Source: Bacteroidales bacterium (GTDB lineage: Bacteria; Bacteroidota; Bacteroidia; Bacteroidales; F082). Taken from it: DNA of 6,862 nucleotides. Below the pieces are notes generated by a model. The model did not search any database and was not told the DNA's origin. It saw only the letters and a list, made by a program, of their open reading frames with translations. This document shows positions 1-5,235 of this stretch, one piece after another. Position 1 is the stretch's first letter; each line of letters starts with the position of its first letter. Location of the stretch: positions 1 through 6,862 of the forward strand of contig JALNZU010000066.1 of assembly GCA_023229245.1 (NCBI GenBank). The letters are read 5' to 3'. The translations under genes and the position numbers were made by a program.

Positions 1-26
1 CTTAGCCACATCTGCTCAACTTTCCC

Positions 27-36
27 CTCGCGCGAG
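27..36. repeat. 10-bp GC palindrome
   Basis: CTCGCGCGAG is a perfect palindrome at the edge of the non-coding region, in a locally GC-rich patch (27-60). Its role is unknown. It may be part of a larger element that begins outside the window. Confidence 0.35.
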
Positions 37-140
37 CGTAACGGCTTGCGTGTGCGTAGCACTTGCATTTGTGGTTGATATGTCATTTTCAGGCATCCCA
101 TACAATCAGCTAATTTAATAAAAGATTTGCTTCTTTTTAT

Positions 141-154
141 TTTTCAACTGAAAA
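141..154. repeat. TTTTCAAyTGAAAA palindrome, copy 1 (imperfect)
   Basis: TTTTCAACTGAAAA differs by one base from the perfect palindrome TTTTCAATTGAAAA found elsewhere in the window. It is preceded by a T-rich run (TTTTTATTTTTCAA), as is the copy at 707-722. Confidence 0.5.
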
Positions 155-178
155 ACATTGGTAATTCAGTTCCTGCGG

Positions 179-192
179 TTTTCAATTGAAAG
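179..192. repeat. TTTTCAATTGAAA palindrome, copy 2
   Basis: TTTTCAATTGAAAG is a 12-bp perfect palindrome (TTTCAATTGAAA) with an A-rich extension on its right. It lies 33 bp left of the 19-bp inverted repeat arm at 226. Confidence 0.55.
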
Positions 193-225
193 AAAAAAAT
201 CGAGCAAACAACCGTAGGGCGTTAG

Positions 226-244
226 TAATCAAAGAGCAGGAAAA
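226..244 (+). repeat. 19-bp inverted repeat, left arm
   Basis: TAATCAAAGAGCAGGAAAA matches exactly the reverse complement of 780-798. A 19-bp perfect match over so short a distance is very unlikely by chance. The two arms bound about 535 bp of structured non-coding DNA next to two tyrosine recombinase genes. The arms may therefore be recombination sites or the ends of a small mobile element. No target-site duplication is obvious outside the arms. Confidence 0.85.
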
Positions 245-245
245 A

Positions 246-266
246 CAGCCTTGAGCAAAACGGCTG
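246..266 (+). repeat. Small hairpin CAGCC/GGCTG
   Basis: CAGCC (246-250) can pair with GGCTG (262-266) across a short A-rich loop. It is the first of a series of possible stem-loops in the structured region. Confidence 0.3.
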
Positions 267-268
267 GG

Positions 269-278
269 CTGGACGGTT
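269..278 (+). repeat. Direct repeat CTGGACGGTT, copy 1
   Basis: The same ten bases recur at 730-739, so both ends of the inverted-repeat-bounded segment carry the motif in the same orientation. Meaning unknown. Confidence 0.4.
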
Positions 279-379
279 AGGGAAGCCCAAGCAACGCGAG
301 CCGCCTAAGCGAGTGGAGCAAGGGTGGTGCAAAAGAAAGCCGTCAGGCGGTTTGCAGCATATGTGGGAAGTGCAACGCA

Positions 380-411
380 GGGTTTTTGTAATTTTTTACA
401 AACAAAAACCC
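380..411 (+). repeat. Hairpin GGGTTTTTGT/ACAAAAACCC
   Basis: GGGTTTTTGT (380-389) is perfectly complementary to ACAAAAACCC (402-411), with a 12-nt AT-rich loop, giving a 10-bp stem. It lacks the usual T-tract directly after a GC stem, so it is not a classic intrinsic terminator. It is one of the two strongest secondary structures in the region. Confidence 0.6.
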
Positions 412-433
412 GGAGTGGAACTGAACTACACAA

Positions 434-452
434 GGCTACCGATTTAATAGCC
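434..452 (+). repeat. Small hairpin GGCTA/TAGCC
   Basis: GGCTA (434-438) can pair with TAGCC (448-452) across a 9-nt loop. Weak alone, but it lies between the stronger hairpins at 380-411 and 522-607. Confidence 0.35.
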
Positions 453-521
453 AGAGCGAAGCGGAGGCAATACAATAAAATCAGCCGAAGCCCGTAGCGA
501 CCCGCAGGCGAGCAAAATTAT

Positions 522-607
522 GGCAGGCGGTGGACGTGTTGCTACTTTGTGTAATGAAGCTTTAGCGTAATGAAGCAAAGGGGCAAAAACGGACAAAGTA
601 GCCTGCC
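522..607 (+). repeat. Large stem-loop with 10-bp inner stem
   Basis: GCTACTTTGT (541-550) is the exact complement of ACAAAGTAGC (593-602). Just outside, GGCAG (522-526) can pair with CTGCC (603-607), leaving a one-sided bulge (527-540). The 42-nt terminal loop contains a tandem direct repeat. Such a bulged long stem is typical of structured RNA, folded single-stranded DNA sites or replication/transfer origins. The sequence does not show which. Confidence 0.6.
551..576 (+). repeat. Direct repeat GTAATGAAGC x2
   Basis: GTAATGAAGC occurs at 551-560 and 567-576 with a 16-bp period, inside the loop of the 522-607 structure. A related sequence, GTAACGAAGTGAAGC, follows at 651-665. Confidence 0.5.
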
Positions 608-706
608 GATGACGACTGACCGAGGAACTGCAAGCAAGATGACAAACTGCGTAACGAAGTGAAGCACCCAAAGGGCGACAAGGCTCTTTTTTTTACCTTG
701 ATTTTA

Positions 707-722
707 TTTTTCAATTGAAAAA
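707..722. repeat. TTTTTCAATTGAAAAA palindrome, copy 3
   Basis: A perfect 16-bp palindrome, preceded by TTTTAT and followed by more A residues. The copy at 141-154 shares the left T-rich context, so the two are related over about 20 bp and not only in the palindrome core. It sits near the right end of the structured region. Confidence 0.6.
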
Positions 723-729
723 AAAGTGC

Positions 730-739
730 CTGGACGGTT
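730..739 (+). repeat. Direct repeat CTGGACGGTT, copy 2
   Basis: Exact second copy of the motif at 269-278. Confidence 0.4.
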
Positions 740-779
740 TGGCGGCTTGCTTTGCGGACGAGCGAAGGAGAAACACCGC

Positions 780-798
780 TTTTCCTGCTCTTTGATTA
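780..798 (-). repeat. 19-bp inverted repeat, right arm
   Basis: The reverse complement of this stretch is TAATCAAAGAGCAGGAAAA, identical to 226-244. Its last three plus-strand bases (796-798, TTA) are the TAA stop codon of the minus-strand recombinase gene. The repeat therefore supplies the stop, and an inversion or exchange between the arms would leave the recombinase reading frame intact. Confidence 0.85.
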
Positions 799-1689
799 TT
801 GTATCGGATGGTAATTATTGACCGCATTTTGTAATTGTTCCAATTCGGTTTGTTTGTATTGAACTGTGGTTGATGCTCGTTTGTGTCCGCTAAAAACCTG
901 AACGATTCTTGTGTCGTTTTCTTTTTTCAGAAGGTTTGCAATAACGCTTTGCCGTATTTTCATTGGTTGGATTTGCTCGGATTTTGGTCTGTATTCGTTA
1001 ATCATTTTACTGATGCCGTGCGGCTTTATCTTTTCCCCATATTGTCCAAGTATAAACTTTGTTTCATTGGGATTTTTAAGATTGTATTTCAATAAAAATG
1101 CTCTGTCTTTTTCCAGGTATTTGTAAAACAAAATCATCTGCTTTGCCTGTAATGGTAATGTTCTGCTTTTCGGGCTTTTTGAGGTTATTTCCGTACTTCC
1201 TTTTACAAACAGTTCCGCTTTGTCTAAATTGATGTGTTCCGTTTCAAGCTCTGCAATCTCGTTTACGGTTAATGCCTGATAAATCAATAGACTGATGATA
1301 ATTTTGTTTCGGGTTTCAAGTTGCTTTTTCCGTTTGATTTGGTAGCTTTCAAAGAAGTGTTCCAATGTTTCGGGACTGTACAGATTATCAACCTGTATTT
1401 GTTTACTTACTTTGTCCTTTAAGTACAGTTCACTGCAAGGGTGGTCTTTTCTCTTTCCGATTTCAAGTAAATAATTGAAGTATATTTTTACTCCGTACAA
1501 ACAATGCTGTAAGGTTTTCGGGTGTAAATCGTGGTTTTTGCGTAAGTATTCGATGTATTGTAAAACGTCTTTGTAGGTGGCTTTTTCGGCTCGTTTATCG
1601 TAATAATCCGTAAATCTTCTGATGTTGTACAGATTGCTGTTTAAAGTGCTTTTGCTGTACTTTTTCTGTAAATACTCTCTGATTGTCAT
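796..1689 (-). CDS. Tyrosine recombinase-like protein, catalytically degenerate
   Basis: A 297-residue protein with the architecture of XerC/XerD-type integrases: an N-terminal SAM-like core-binding domain (about 1-100) and a C-terminal catalytic domain (about 105-290). The residues that normally cut and rejoin DNA are only partly kept. The box I motif reads ALTVNEIAEL, with Thr141 where the first catalytic Arg should be. Box II reads MKIRQ, with Met243 for His, Arg246 kept and Gln247 for His. The later GH motif (His269) and the nucleophile Tyr278 (TTVQYKQ) remain. The start ATG overlaps the stop of the preceding recombinase gene as ATGA, so translation is probably coupled. The partner is complete, so this copy may act as a DNA-binding or accessory subunit, or have low activity. 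The stop lies inside a 19-bp inverted repeat. The fold assignment is firm; target and function are unknown. Confidence 0.88.
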   Translation of the reverse strand: MTIREYLQKKYSKSTLNSNLYNIRRFTDYYDKRAEKATYKDVLQYIEYLRKNHDLHPKTLQHCLYGVKIYFNYLLEIGKRKDHPCSELYLKDKVSKQIQVDNLYSPETLEHFFESYQIKRKKQLETRNKIIISLLIYQALTVNEIAELETEHINLDKAELFVKGSTEITSKSPKSRTLPLQAKQMILFYKYLEKDRAFLLKYNLKNPNETKFILGQYGEKIKPHGISKMINEYRPKSEQIQPMKIRQSVIANLLKKENDTRIVQVFSGHKRASTTVQYKQTELEQLQNAVNNYHPIQ

Positions 1690-2609
1690 TGCATAAGTTC
1701 ATTGATTTGGTTTTGATTAATATGCGTATAAATTTCGGTGCTTTCTATATGGCTGTGTCCTAAAAATATTTGCACCTGTTCCAATGCCATTCCGTTTTCA
1801 AGTAAATGCGTTGCTATCGAGTGCCTTAATGTGTGTATTCCGATTTTGGTTAGTTCCTGTTTTGTAAATGCTTTCCCGAAGTCTGTACGTTTGATGATTT
1901 TTTTCAGTTGCTTGTTTAACGTCCATTCCTGCATTCTCGTTCCTTTGCTGTTCAGGAACAACGCTTTTTGTTTTGTTTCAGATGAAAAAATAAATTCCTG
2001 TAATTCATCTGCTATTGTCTGACTGATTGGAACTAATCTTCTTTTGCTGTTCTTGCCTTTCTGAACGATAACAAGGGTTTCCGTTAACCGTAAATCTTCC
2101 TTGTTTAATTGGCTGACTTCGTTTGCACGTAAGCCACAACCATAAGCAATATGTAAAATGGCTCGTTCCTGTAAATCTTCCGTTACCTGGTAAAGCTCTT
2201 GTATTTCTTCCTGTGTAAAGATTATTCTTTCTGGTTCTTCATTTGGATAATGAAACTTTAAATGTGATGCAGGATTGATTTTGATTTTACCCAAGTGCAA
2301 CGCATAGCCTAAATACTGCTGTACGCAACGCATTATGTCGTAAACCGTTTTTAGCTTTAAAGTTTCTTTTGTTCGGGTGCTTTTCCTGTTCTGTACATAT
2401 TCGTAAAAGTTCCCGATTTCTACGGCTGTAATGTGGTGCAACTGATAAACCCCGATTTCTTCTAACCAATTAAAAAACTCTTTCAGATATAAATATTTCG
2501 ATTGGCAGGTTTCGTCTGCATAACCCAATAACATAAGGTATTCCTTGTATTCTTTGCTTTCTTTCTGATACAGTTCGTTGTAAATAATATGTCGGCTCGG
2601 TAATGGCAT
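1686..2609 (-). CDS. Tyrosine recombinase/integrase (XerC/XerD-like)
   Basis: A 307-residue site-specific recombinase that would join DNA strands through a covalent 3'-phosphotyrosine intermediate. Residues of about 15-115 form the SAM-like core-binding domain and about 130-300 the catalytic domain. All signature residues are visible: Arg161 in GCGLRANEV, a Lys in the KGKNSKRR beta-hairpin (Lys184 or Lys186), the HTLRH motif (His259, Arg262), His285 in FLGHSHIES, and the nucleophile Tyr294 in EIYTHI. The length and spacing resemble XerD. It is more likely a mobile-element integrase than the housekeeping Xer protein, because it forms a tandem pair with a degenerate paralogue and lies downstream of a mobile-type primase. 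It is preceded by 143 bp without an obvious promoter, so it may be read through from the primase gene. Confidence 0.93.
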   Translation of the reverse strand: MPLPSRHIIYNELYQKESKEYKEYLMLLGYADETCQSKYLYLKEFFNWLEEIGVYQLHHITAVEIGNFYEYVQNRKSTRTKETLKLKTVYDIMRCVQQYLGYALHLGKIKINPASHLKFHYPNEEPERIIFTQEEIQELYQVTEDLQERAILHIAYGCGLRANEVSQLNKEDLRLTETLVIVQKGKNSKRRLVPISQTIADELQEFIFSSETKQKALFLNSKGTRMQEWTLNKQLKKIIKRTDFGKAFTKQELTKIGIHTLRHSIATHLLENGMALEQVQIFLGHSHIESTEIYTHINQNQINELMQ

Positions 2610-2752
2610 ACTATGACGTTTTTTACTTGTATGATGTTTTTGCTTTTGTATTCTCGTGGAATTAGGAACGCTAAACGAGTTATGAGTGATAAGTTTTTAG
2701 TTATGAGTGATTTATGTTATTTCCTTGTGTTCCTTTTGTGTTCCGTAGCGTT
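2610..2752. other. Gap between primase and recombinase genes
   Basis: This 143-bp gap on the minus-strand transcript carries no gene and no TAnnTTTG promoter that I can find in the minus direction. It also has no hairpin-plus-T-tract terminator, so read-through from the primase into the recombinases is plausible. Its one notable feature is a 13-bp direct repeat at 2678-2711. Confidence 0.5.
2678..2711 (+). repeat. Direct repeat AGTTATGAGTGAT x2
   Basis: AGTTATGAGTGAT occurs exactly at 2678-2690 and again at 2699-2711 (period 21 bp). From memory, repeats of the GAGTTATGAGTGATAAG kind are common in intergenic DNA of Flavobacteria; that cannot be checked here. It could be a decayed tandem array or a binding site. 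Confidence 0.65.
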
Positions 2753-5092
2753 TCAAACACTTTCATTCACTATCATACTTAACGTTTTGTTCTTGGGCTT
2801 TGACGGTGCAATGTTGTTTTCTGTTTTCAGCTTTTGTATCTGCAACATTAGGAAGTCTTTTATTTCGGCTCTCAACTTTTGGTAGTTATCCCAATAAGAG
2901 ATTTTATACTTTATTCCTTTGTTGGCATACCCTCCTGTCTGTTTGATGTATTCAAGTTCCGTAAGTGTCTGTATGTACCTAAATACCTGTGTTTTGCTAA
3001 CGTTCAATGTCTGTCTTATATCCCTTAAAATGAAGTCCTGATTTTCGTTCTTAACGTGCTTTTTCAGGCGTTCAAAAAACTGTCTTAAACTTCCGTCTAA
3101 TTCATCAACTTTTAAAACAATGCTCTCAAAAAGAATTTCCGTTGCCTGTTCGATGTCCTCGATTTCAGTTATCAATTGATTGTCTTTTGTGAGCTTTCTC
3201 TGATATTGGTTTAAAAATGTAACCTGTTTGATTACTGCCTGATACATTTCGTTCAAACGCCTTATTTTATGCACCTTTTCAGGAAGATTTAATTTTGTTG
3301 CGTAGGGATTTATGACTTCGTAATGCTTTAAGTTCCGTACAATCTGCTGTATAAAATGGATTGTTCTTTGGCTTTCGTTCGGGTCGATTTCCCCTGCATT
3401 TCGTTTGTTCTGGTATTCGATTATTCTTTGTGTCTGCTCTTTGCTTTCATCAACGGCAATCAAAAAACTACGGCTCATATTATCTTCATACGTTTCGCCT
3501 TTTGTTGTTGCACTTAAACTGCTGAACTGTCCTTTTACTATTTTATGACTGCTTTTATTATTTCCCTTTTTGTCTTTGATAGTAACAGAGCTCCGCAATA
3601 CTTGGTTAGATATAAATTCCCGAAGTGCATACAAAGCGTCCTCTTTCAGTCCGTCTAAATCCTCGATGATTACAACCTTTTGGAACAGGTCGAACTCGCC
3701 CCAATTGTACAAACTGCTTTCCGTTATTCTCGTAAAACGCAATACGTCTTCCTGTGGCATTAAATCCGCTATTCTGCTTATAATGTGGGTTTTTCCACTT
3801 CCCGAACTTCCCTGCACCAATGCGTGTAAAGGACTTTTGTTTAAATAGCTTATTGTAATCAGGAACAATAATAATCTGCTGTTTTCTTCGCCTACTATTC
3901 CCGCTTTTCCGATTTCTTGGTTTAAGTTTTTCAGTAAATGTTTACGCTTTAAAAAATCAATAGCCCCCAAACCCCCAAAGGGGGCTTTTTCCTCTTTGGT
4001 TTCTTCTTTTTTATTTTCAATTGAAAAAGAAAAATTTAACGCTGTTCTGTTGTTCAGTAGTTCAATAAATATTTCTTCATTGTGAAGTTGTAAAGTTTCG
4101 TTGATGTCTTTGTTTATCGGCTCTGCTGTTGTGATTTTTAACTTTGGATATTCAGCTTTGAGCATTGCCCCGTATTTCTGTACTGCCTCTTTCCCTGCAC
4201 TGTCATTGTCAAAAAAGAAAATGATTTCTTCTAACTGCGGAAGTTCCTGTATTGCCTGTTGGTGTTCTTCGGTTAGTCCGTTTGTTCCGTAACACGCTAA
4301 AACGCTGTAATTTTCTGCTATTTCTTTTACCTGTAACAAACTTGCTCCGTCAATAATGCTTTCCGTCAATATCAGTTTTTTGGTGTTCGGCTCGGGATAA
4401 TTCGGATAAAGTCCTTTTCTGTTCTTTAAGTAAAAATGTTTGCTCTCTTTATCGTTTAAGGTACTTCTAAAATACAACCCTGTTACTTCGTTGTTCCTGT
4501 TCTTCAATGCAAAACAGATGCACCATTTCCCGAACACTCCGTAAGCCTTTTCGCCTGTACGTCCTAAAATATTCTTGTCAATCAGTAGTCCGTATTCCAA
4601 GCATTGGTTTATTACGTTCTCGTCTTTCCTTGCTCCGTGATGGAACTGTCCCGCATTGTAGCCGATTTCGGTTTTCTTAAAATCTAAATTCCGTTGCTGT
4701 AAATAATCTTTTGCAGGTTTTGAGTTGCTCACGGCATTTTTAAAATATTGGTACATATTACCCAAAAACTGCTCTCGGCTTAATTCGGGTTGGTAGCGTT
4801 CTTTGCTGTCGGGTTTCTGATAGCCTACTATTTCCTTTGCCTTTCGGATTGCCTCGCCTTTGGTGCTGTTCTCTTTGTGCATTATAAAATCTATCACGTC
4901 CATACTCTTGCCGTGTGTTTTGCAGTTGGAACTAAAACAGTATGCCGTCTGCGTTTTGTAATACACCTGCATACTCGGGGTTTTATCCTCGTGGAATGGG
5001 CAGCAAATTCGGCTTTGCTTGTCCGTTTTTAAGCCATAATAATGTAGCACGTTTGAGATTGTGAGCTGTTGTTTGATTTCGCTTATTTCCAT
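2753..5092 (-). CDS. Mobile-element DNA primase/ATPase (CHC2, Toprim, P-loop)
   Basis: A 779-residue multidomain replication protein predicted to make RNA primers and probably help initiate or unwind DNA at an element's origin. A CHC2-type zinc finger lies near the N-terminus, with ligands Cys31, His34, Cys52 and Cys57; the last pair is spaced CFSSNC rather than the usual CFxC. A Toprim domain (about 235-330) has the metal-binding Glu244 in LTESIIDG and the DND acidic pair Asp295/Asp297. After a low-complexity linker (353-380) comes a P-loop ATPase domain with Walker A GSSGSGKT (428-435) and Walker B VVIIED (473-478). A winged-helix-like segment (about 680-735) ends the protein. DnaG lacks the ATPase part, so this is the primase-helicase/Rep style of plasmids, phages and islands. 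I chose the ATG at 5092 because the upstream ATG at 5152 lies above the promoter; 5092 gives a leader of about 28 nt and a start just before the zinc finger. An in-frame palindromic insertion encodes KAPFGGLGA. Confidence 0.9.
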   Translation of the reverse strand: MEISEIKQQLTISNVLHYYGLKTDKQSRICCPFHEDKTPSMQVYYKTQTAYCFSSNCKTHGKSMDVIDFIMHKENSTKGEAIRKAKEIVGYQKPDSKERYQPELSREQFLGNMYQYFKNAVSNSKPAKDYLQQRNLDFKKTEIGYNAGQFHHGARKDENVINQCLEYGLLIDKNILGRTGEKAYGVFGKWCICFALKNRNNEVTGLYFRSTLNDKESKHFYLKNRKGLYPNYPEPNTKKLILTESIIDGASLLQVKEIAENYSVLACYGTNGLTEEHQQAIQELPQLEEIIFFFDNDSAGKEAVQKYGAMLKAEYPKLKITTAEPINKDINETLQLHNEEIFIELLNNRTALNFSFSIENKKEETKEEKAPFGGLGAIDFLKRKHLLKNLNQEIGKAGIVGEENSRLLLFLITISYLNKSPLHALVQGSSGSGKTHIISRIADLMPQEDVLRFTRITESSLYNWGEFDLFQKVVIIEDLDGLKEDALYALREFISNQVLRSSVTIKDKKGNNKSSHKIVKGQFSSLSATTKGETYEDNMSRSFLIAVDESKEQTQRIIEYQNKRNAGEIDPNESQRTIHFIQQIVRNLKHYEVINPYATKLNLPEKVHKIRRLNEMYQAVIKQVTFLNQYQRKLTKDNQLITEIEDIEQATEILFESIVLKVDELDGSLRQFFERLKKHVKNENQDFILRDIRQTLNVSKTQVFRYIQTLTELEYIKQTGGYANKGIKYKISYWDNYQKLRAEIKDFLMLQIQKLKTENNIAPSKPKNKTLSMIVNESV
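3962..3986 (-). repeat. In-frame palindromic G/C-tract insertion in the primase
   Basis: AGCCCCC (3962-3968) and GGGGGCT (3980-3986) are exact complements around a loop that itself holds CCCCC, so two alternative stems are possible. Read in the primase sense, the stretch encodes KAPFGGLGA (residues 369-377). It sits in the hydrophilic, Lys/Glu-rich linker between Toprim and ATPase domains, where extra residues would be tolerated. The run of five Cs and five Gs is unlike the rest of the AT-rich gene. From memory, APxGGLG peptides recur in unrelated Flavobacteria proteins and come from a widespread palindromic repeat; a genome search would test this. Confidence 0.65.
4014..4027. repeat. TTTTCAATTGAAAA palindrome, copy 4 (inside the primase gene)
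   Basis: A perfect 14-bp palindrome within the primase coding sequence (FSIEN, about residues 356-360). It sits 27 bp from the G/C palindrome, in the same linker. It matches the palindromes at 179-192 and 707-722. Confidence 0.5.
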
Positions 5093-5103
5093 TGAAAAAA
5101 AAA

Positions 5104-5119
5104 TTTTAATCCTACATAT
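5104..5119 (+). promoter_or_regulatory. Direct repeat TTTTaATCCTACATaT, candidate operator 1
   Basis: Fourteen of 16 bases match 5167-5182, including the unbroken core ATCCTACAT. It lies in the short leader of the primase transcript, just downstream of the predicted start point (about 5120) and upstream of the ATG. A bound repressor here could block early elongation. Confidence 0.5.
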
Positions 5120-5125
5120 CTGTCG

Positions 5126-5157
5126 CAAATCTACAAACTTTGTATTAACCAACCAAA
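5126..5157 (-). promoter_or_regulatory. Primase promoter, Bacteroidetes type
   Basis: On the minus strand the -7 element reads TAGATTTG (plus 5126-5133, CAAATCTA), a full match to TAnnTTTG. A -33 element TTTG (plus 5154-5157, CAAA) lies upstream with a 20-bp spacer. This is the standard arrangement for Bacteroidetes housekeeping sigma. Transcription would begin near 5120, giving a leader of about 28 nt before the primase ATG at 5092. Confidence 0.7.
5132..5144. promoter_or_regulatory. Perfect palindrome TACAAA-C-TTTGTA, candidate operator
   Basis: A 6-1-6 perfect inverted repeat overlapping the -7 edge and spacer of the primase promoter. This is a typical place and size for an XRE-repressor operator. 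A further half-site TTTGTA lies at 5187-5192, touching the -7 element of the xre gene, so one repressor could control both genes. That link is inference. Confidence 0.55.
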
Positions 5158-5166
5158 CATTACTGA

Positions 5167-5182
5167 TTTTTATCCTACATTT
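5167..5182 (+). promoter_or_regulatory. Direct repeat TTTTtATCCTACATtT, candidate operator 2
   Basis: Second copy of the 5104-5119 motif, in the same orientation and 63 bp away. Its TTTT end falls at the expected -33 position of the xre promoter, so a bound protein would compete with RNA polymerase. Confidence 0.5.
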
Positions 5183-5190
5183 TTTGTTTG

Positions 5191-5198
5191 TACATTTG
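5191..5198 (+). promoter_or_regulatory. xre promoter -7 element
   Basis: TACATTTG matches TAnnTTTG. The -33 position 20 bp upstream reads TTTT (5167-5170) instead of TTTG, so the promoter is weaker than the primase one. Transcription would start near 5205, about 30 nt before the ATG at 5236. Confidence 0.55.
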
Positions 5199-5235
5199 CC
5201 TTATAATTGCTTTTACTGCATTAAAACATACAGAT

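Larger units (their letters stand above)
1..795. other. Structured non-coding region, no gene
   Basis: I see no convincing protein-coding gene here. The only open frame of any size (minus strand, 444-671) has low-complexity, Ser/Ala/Leu/Arg-rich content unlike a folded protein. Positions of about 245-680 are visibly richer in G and C than the flanking genes. They are full of short related motifs such as GCGTAACGAAGTGAAGC, GAGCGAAGCGG and GTAATGAAGC, plus several hairpins. AT-rich palindromes flank this part. No tRNA, rRNA, RNase P, tmRNA or group II intron signature was recognised. It could be a structured RNA, an origin of replication or transfer of the adjacent mobile module, or a remnant of element insertion. 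The sequence alone does not decide. Confidence 0.6.

Noticed and set aside
513..520. Minus-strand TAATTTTG as a promoter inside the inverted-repeat segment
   Set aside because: It matches the -7 consensus but no TTG lies at the right upstream spacing, so a phase-switch promoter is not supported.
444..671. 75-residue open frame on the minus strand in the structured region
   Set aside because: Composition is low-complexity and follows the repeat content of the DNA, no start signal or domain is visible, and the frame lies across the hairpin-rich stretch. More likely a chance frame in non-coding DNA.
674..695. Intrinsic terminator at the T8 tract after GGGCGACAAGGCTC
   Set aside because: The run of Ts is clear but I can form only a 3-bp CCC/GGG stem upstream, too weak to call.
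1..795. CRISPR array, group II intron, tmRNA or RNase P RNA
   Set aside because: Repeats are short, irregular and not separated by uniform spacers. No intron domain V, tmRNA or RNase P consensus was recognised.
883..1126. Two open frames on the plus strand inside the recombinase gene
   Set aside because: Antisense shadows of a clear tyrosine recombinase coding sequence, rich in Phe/Leu/Cys as expected for the reverse strand of an AT-rich gene.
2287..2469. Minus-strand open frame within the first recombinase gene
   Set aside because: An alternative reading frame inside a well-supported integrase; no independent domain.
2613..2885. Plus-strand open frame across the gap and primase 3' end
   Set aside because: A hydrophobic shadow frame, antisense to the primase C-terminus and lacking promoter or domain support.
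5093..5152. Upstream ATG for the primase at 5152 (extra 20 residues)
   Set aside because: It would start upstream of the -7 element at 5126-5133, and the extra residues look random. The ATG at 5092 sits correctly after the promoter.
5188..5235. TTG start adding 16 residues to the XRE regulator
   Set aside because: The TTG overlaps the -7 promoter element region, and HTH regulators of this type start just before the FGERL helix, which fits the ATG at 5236.
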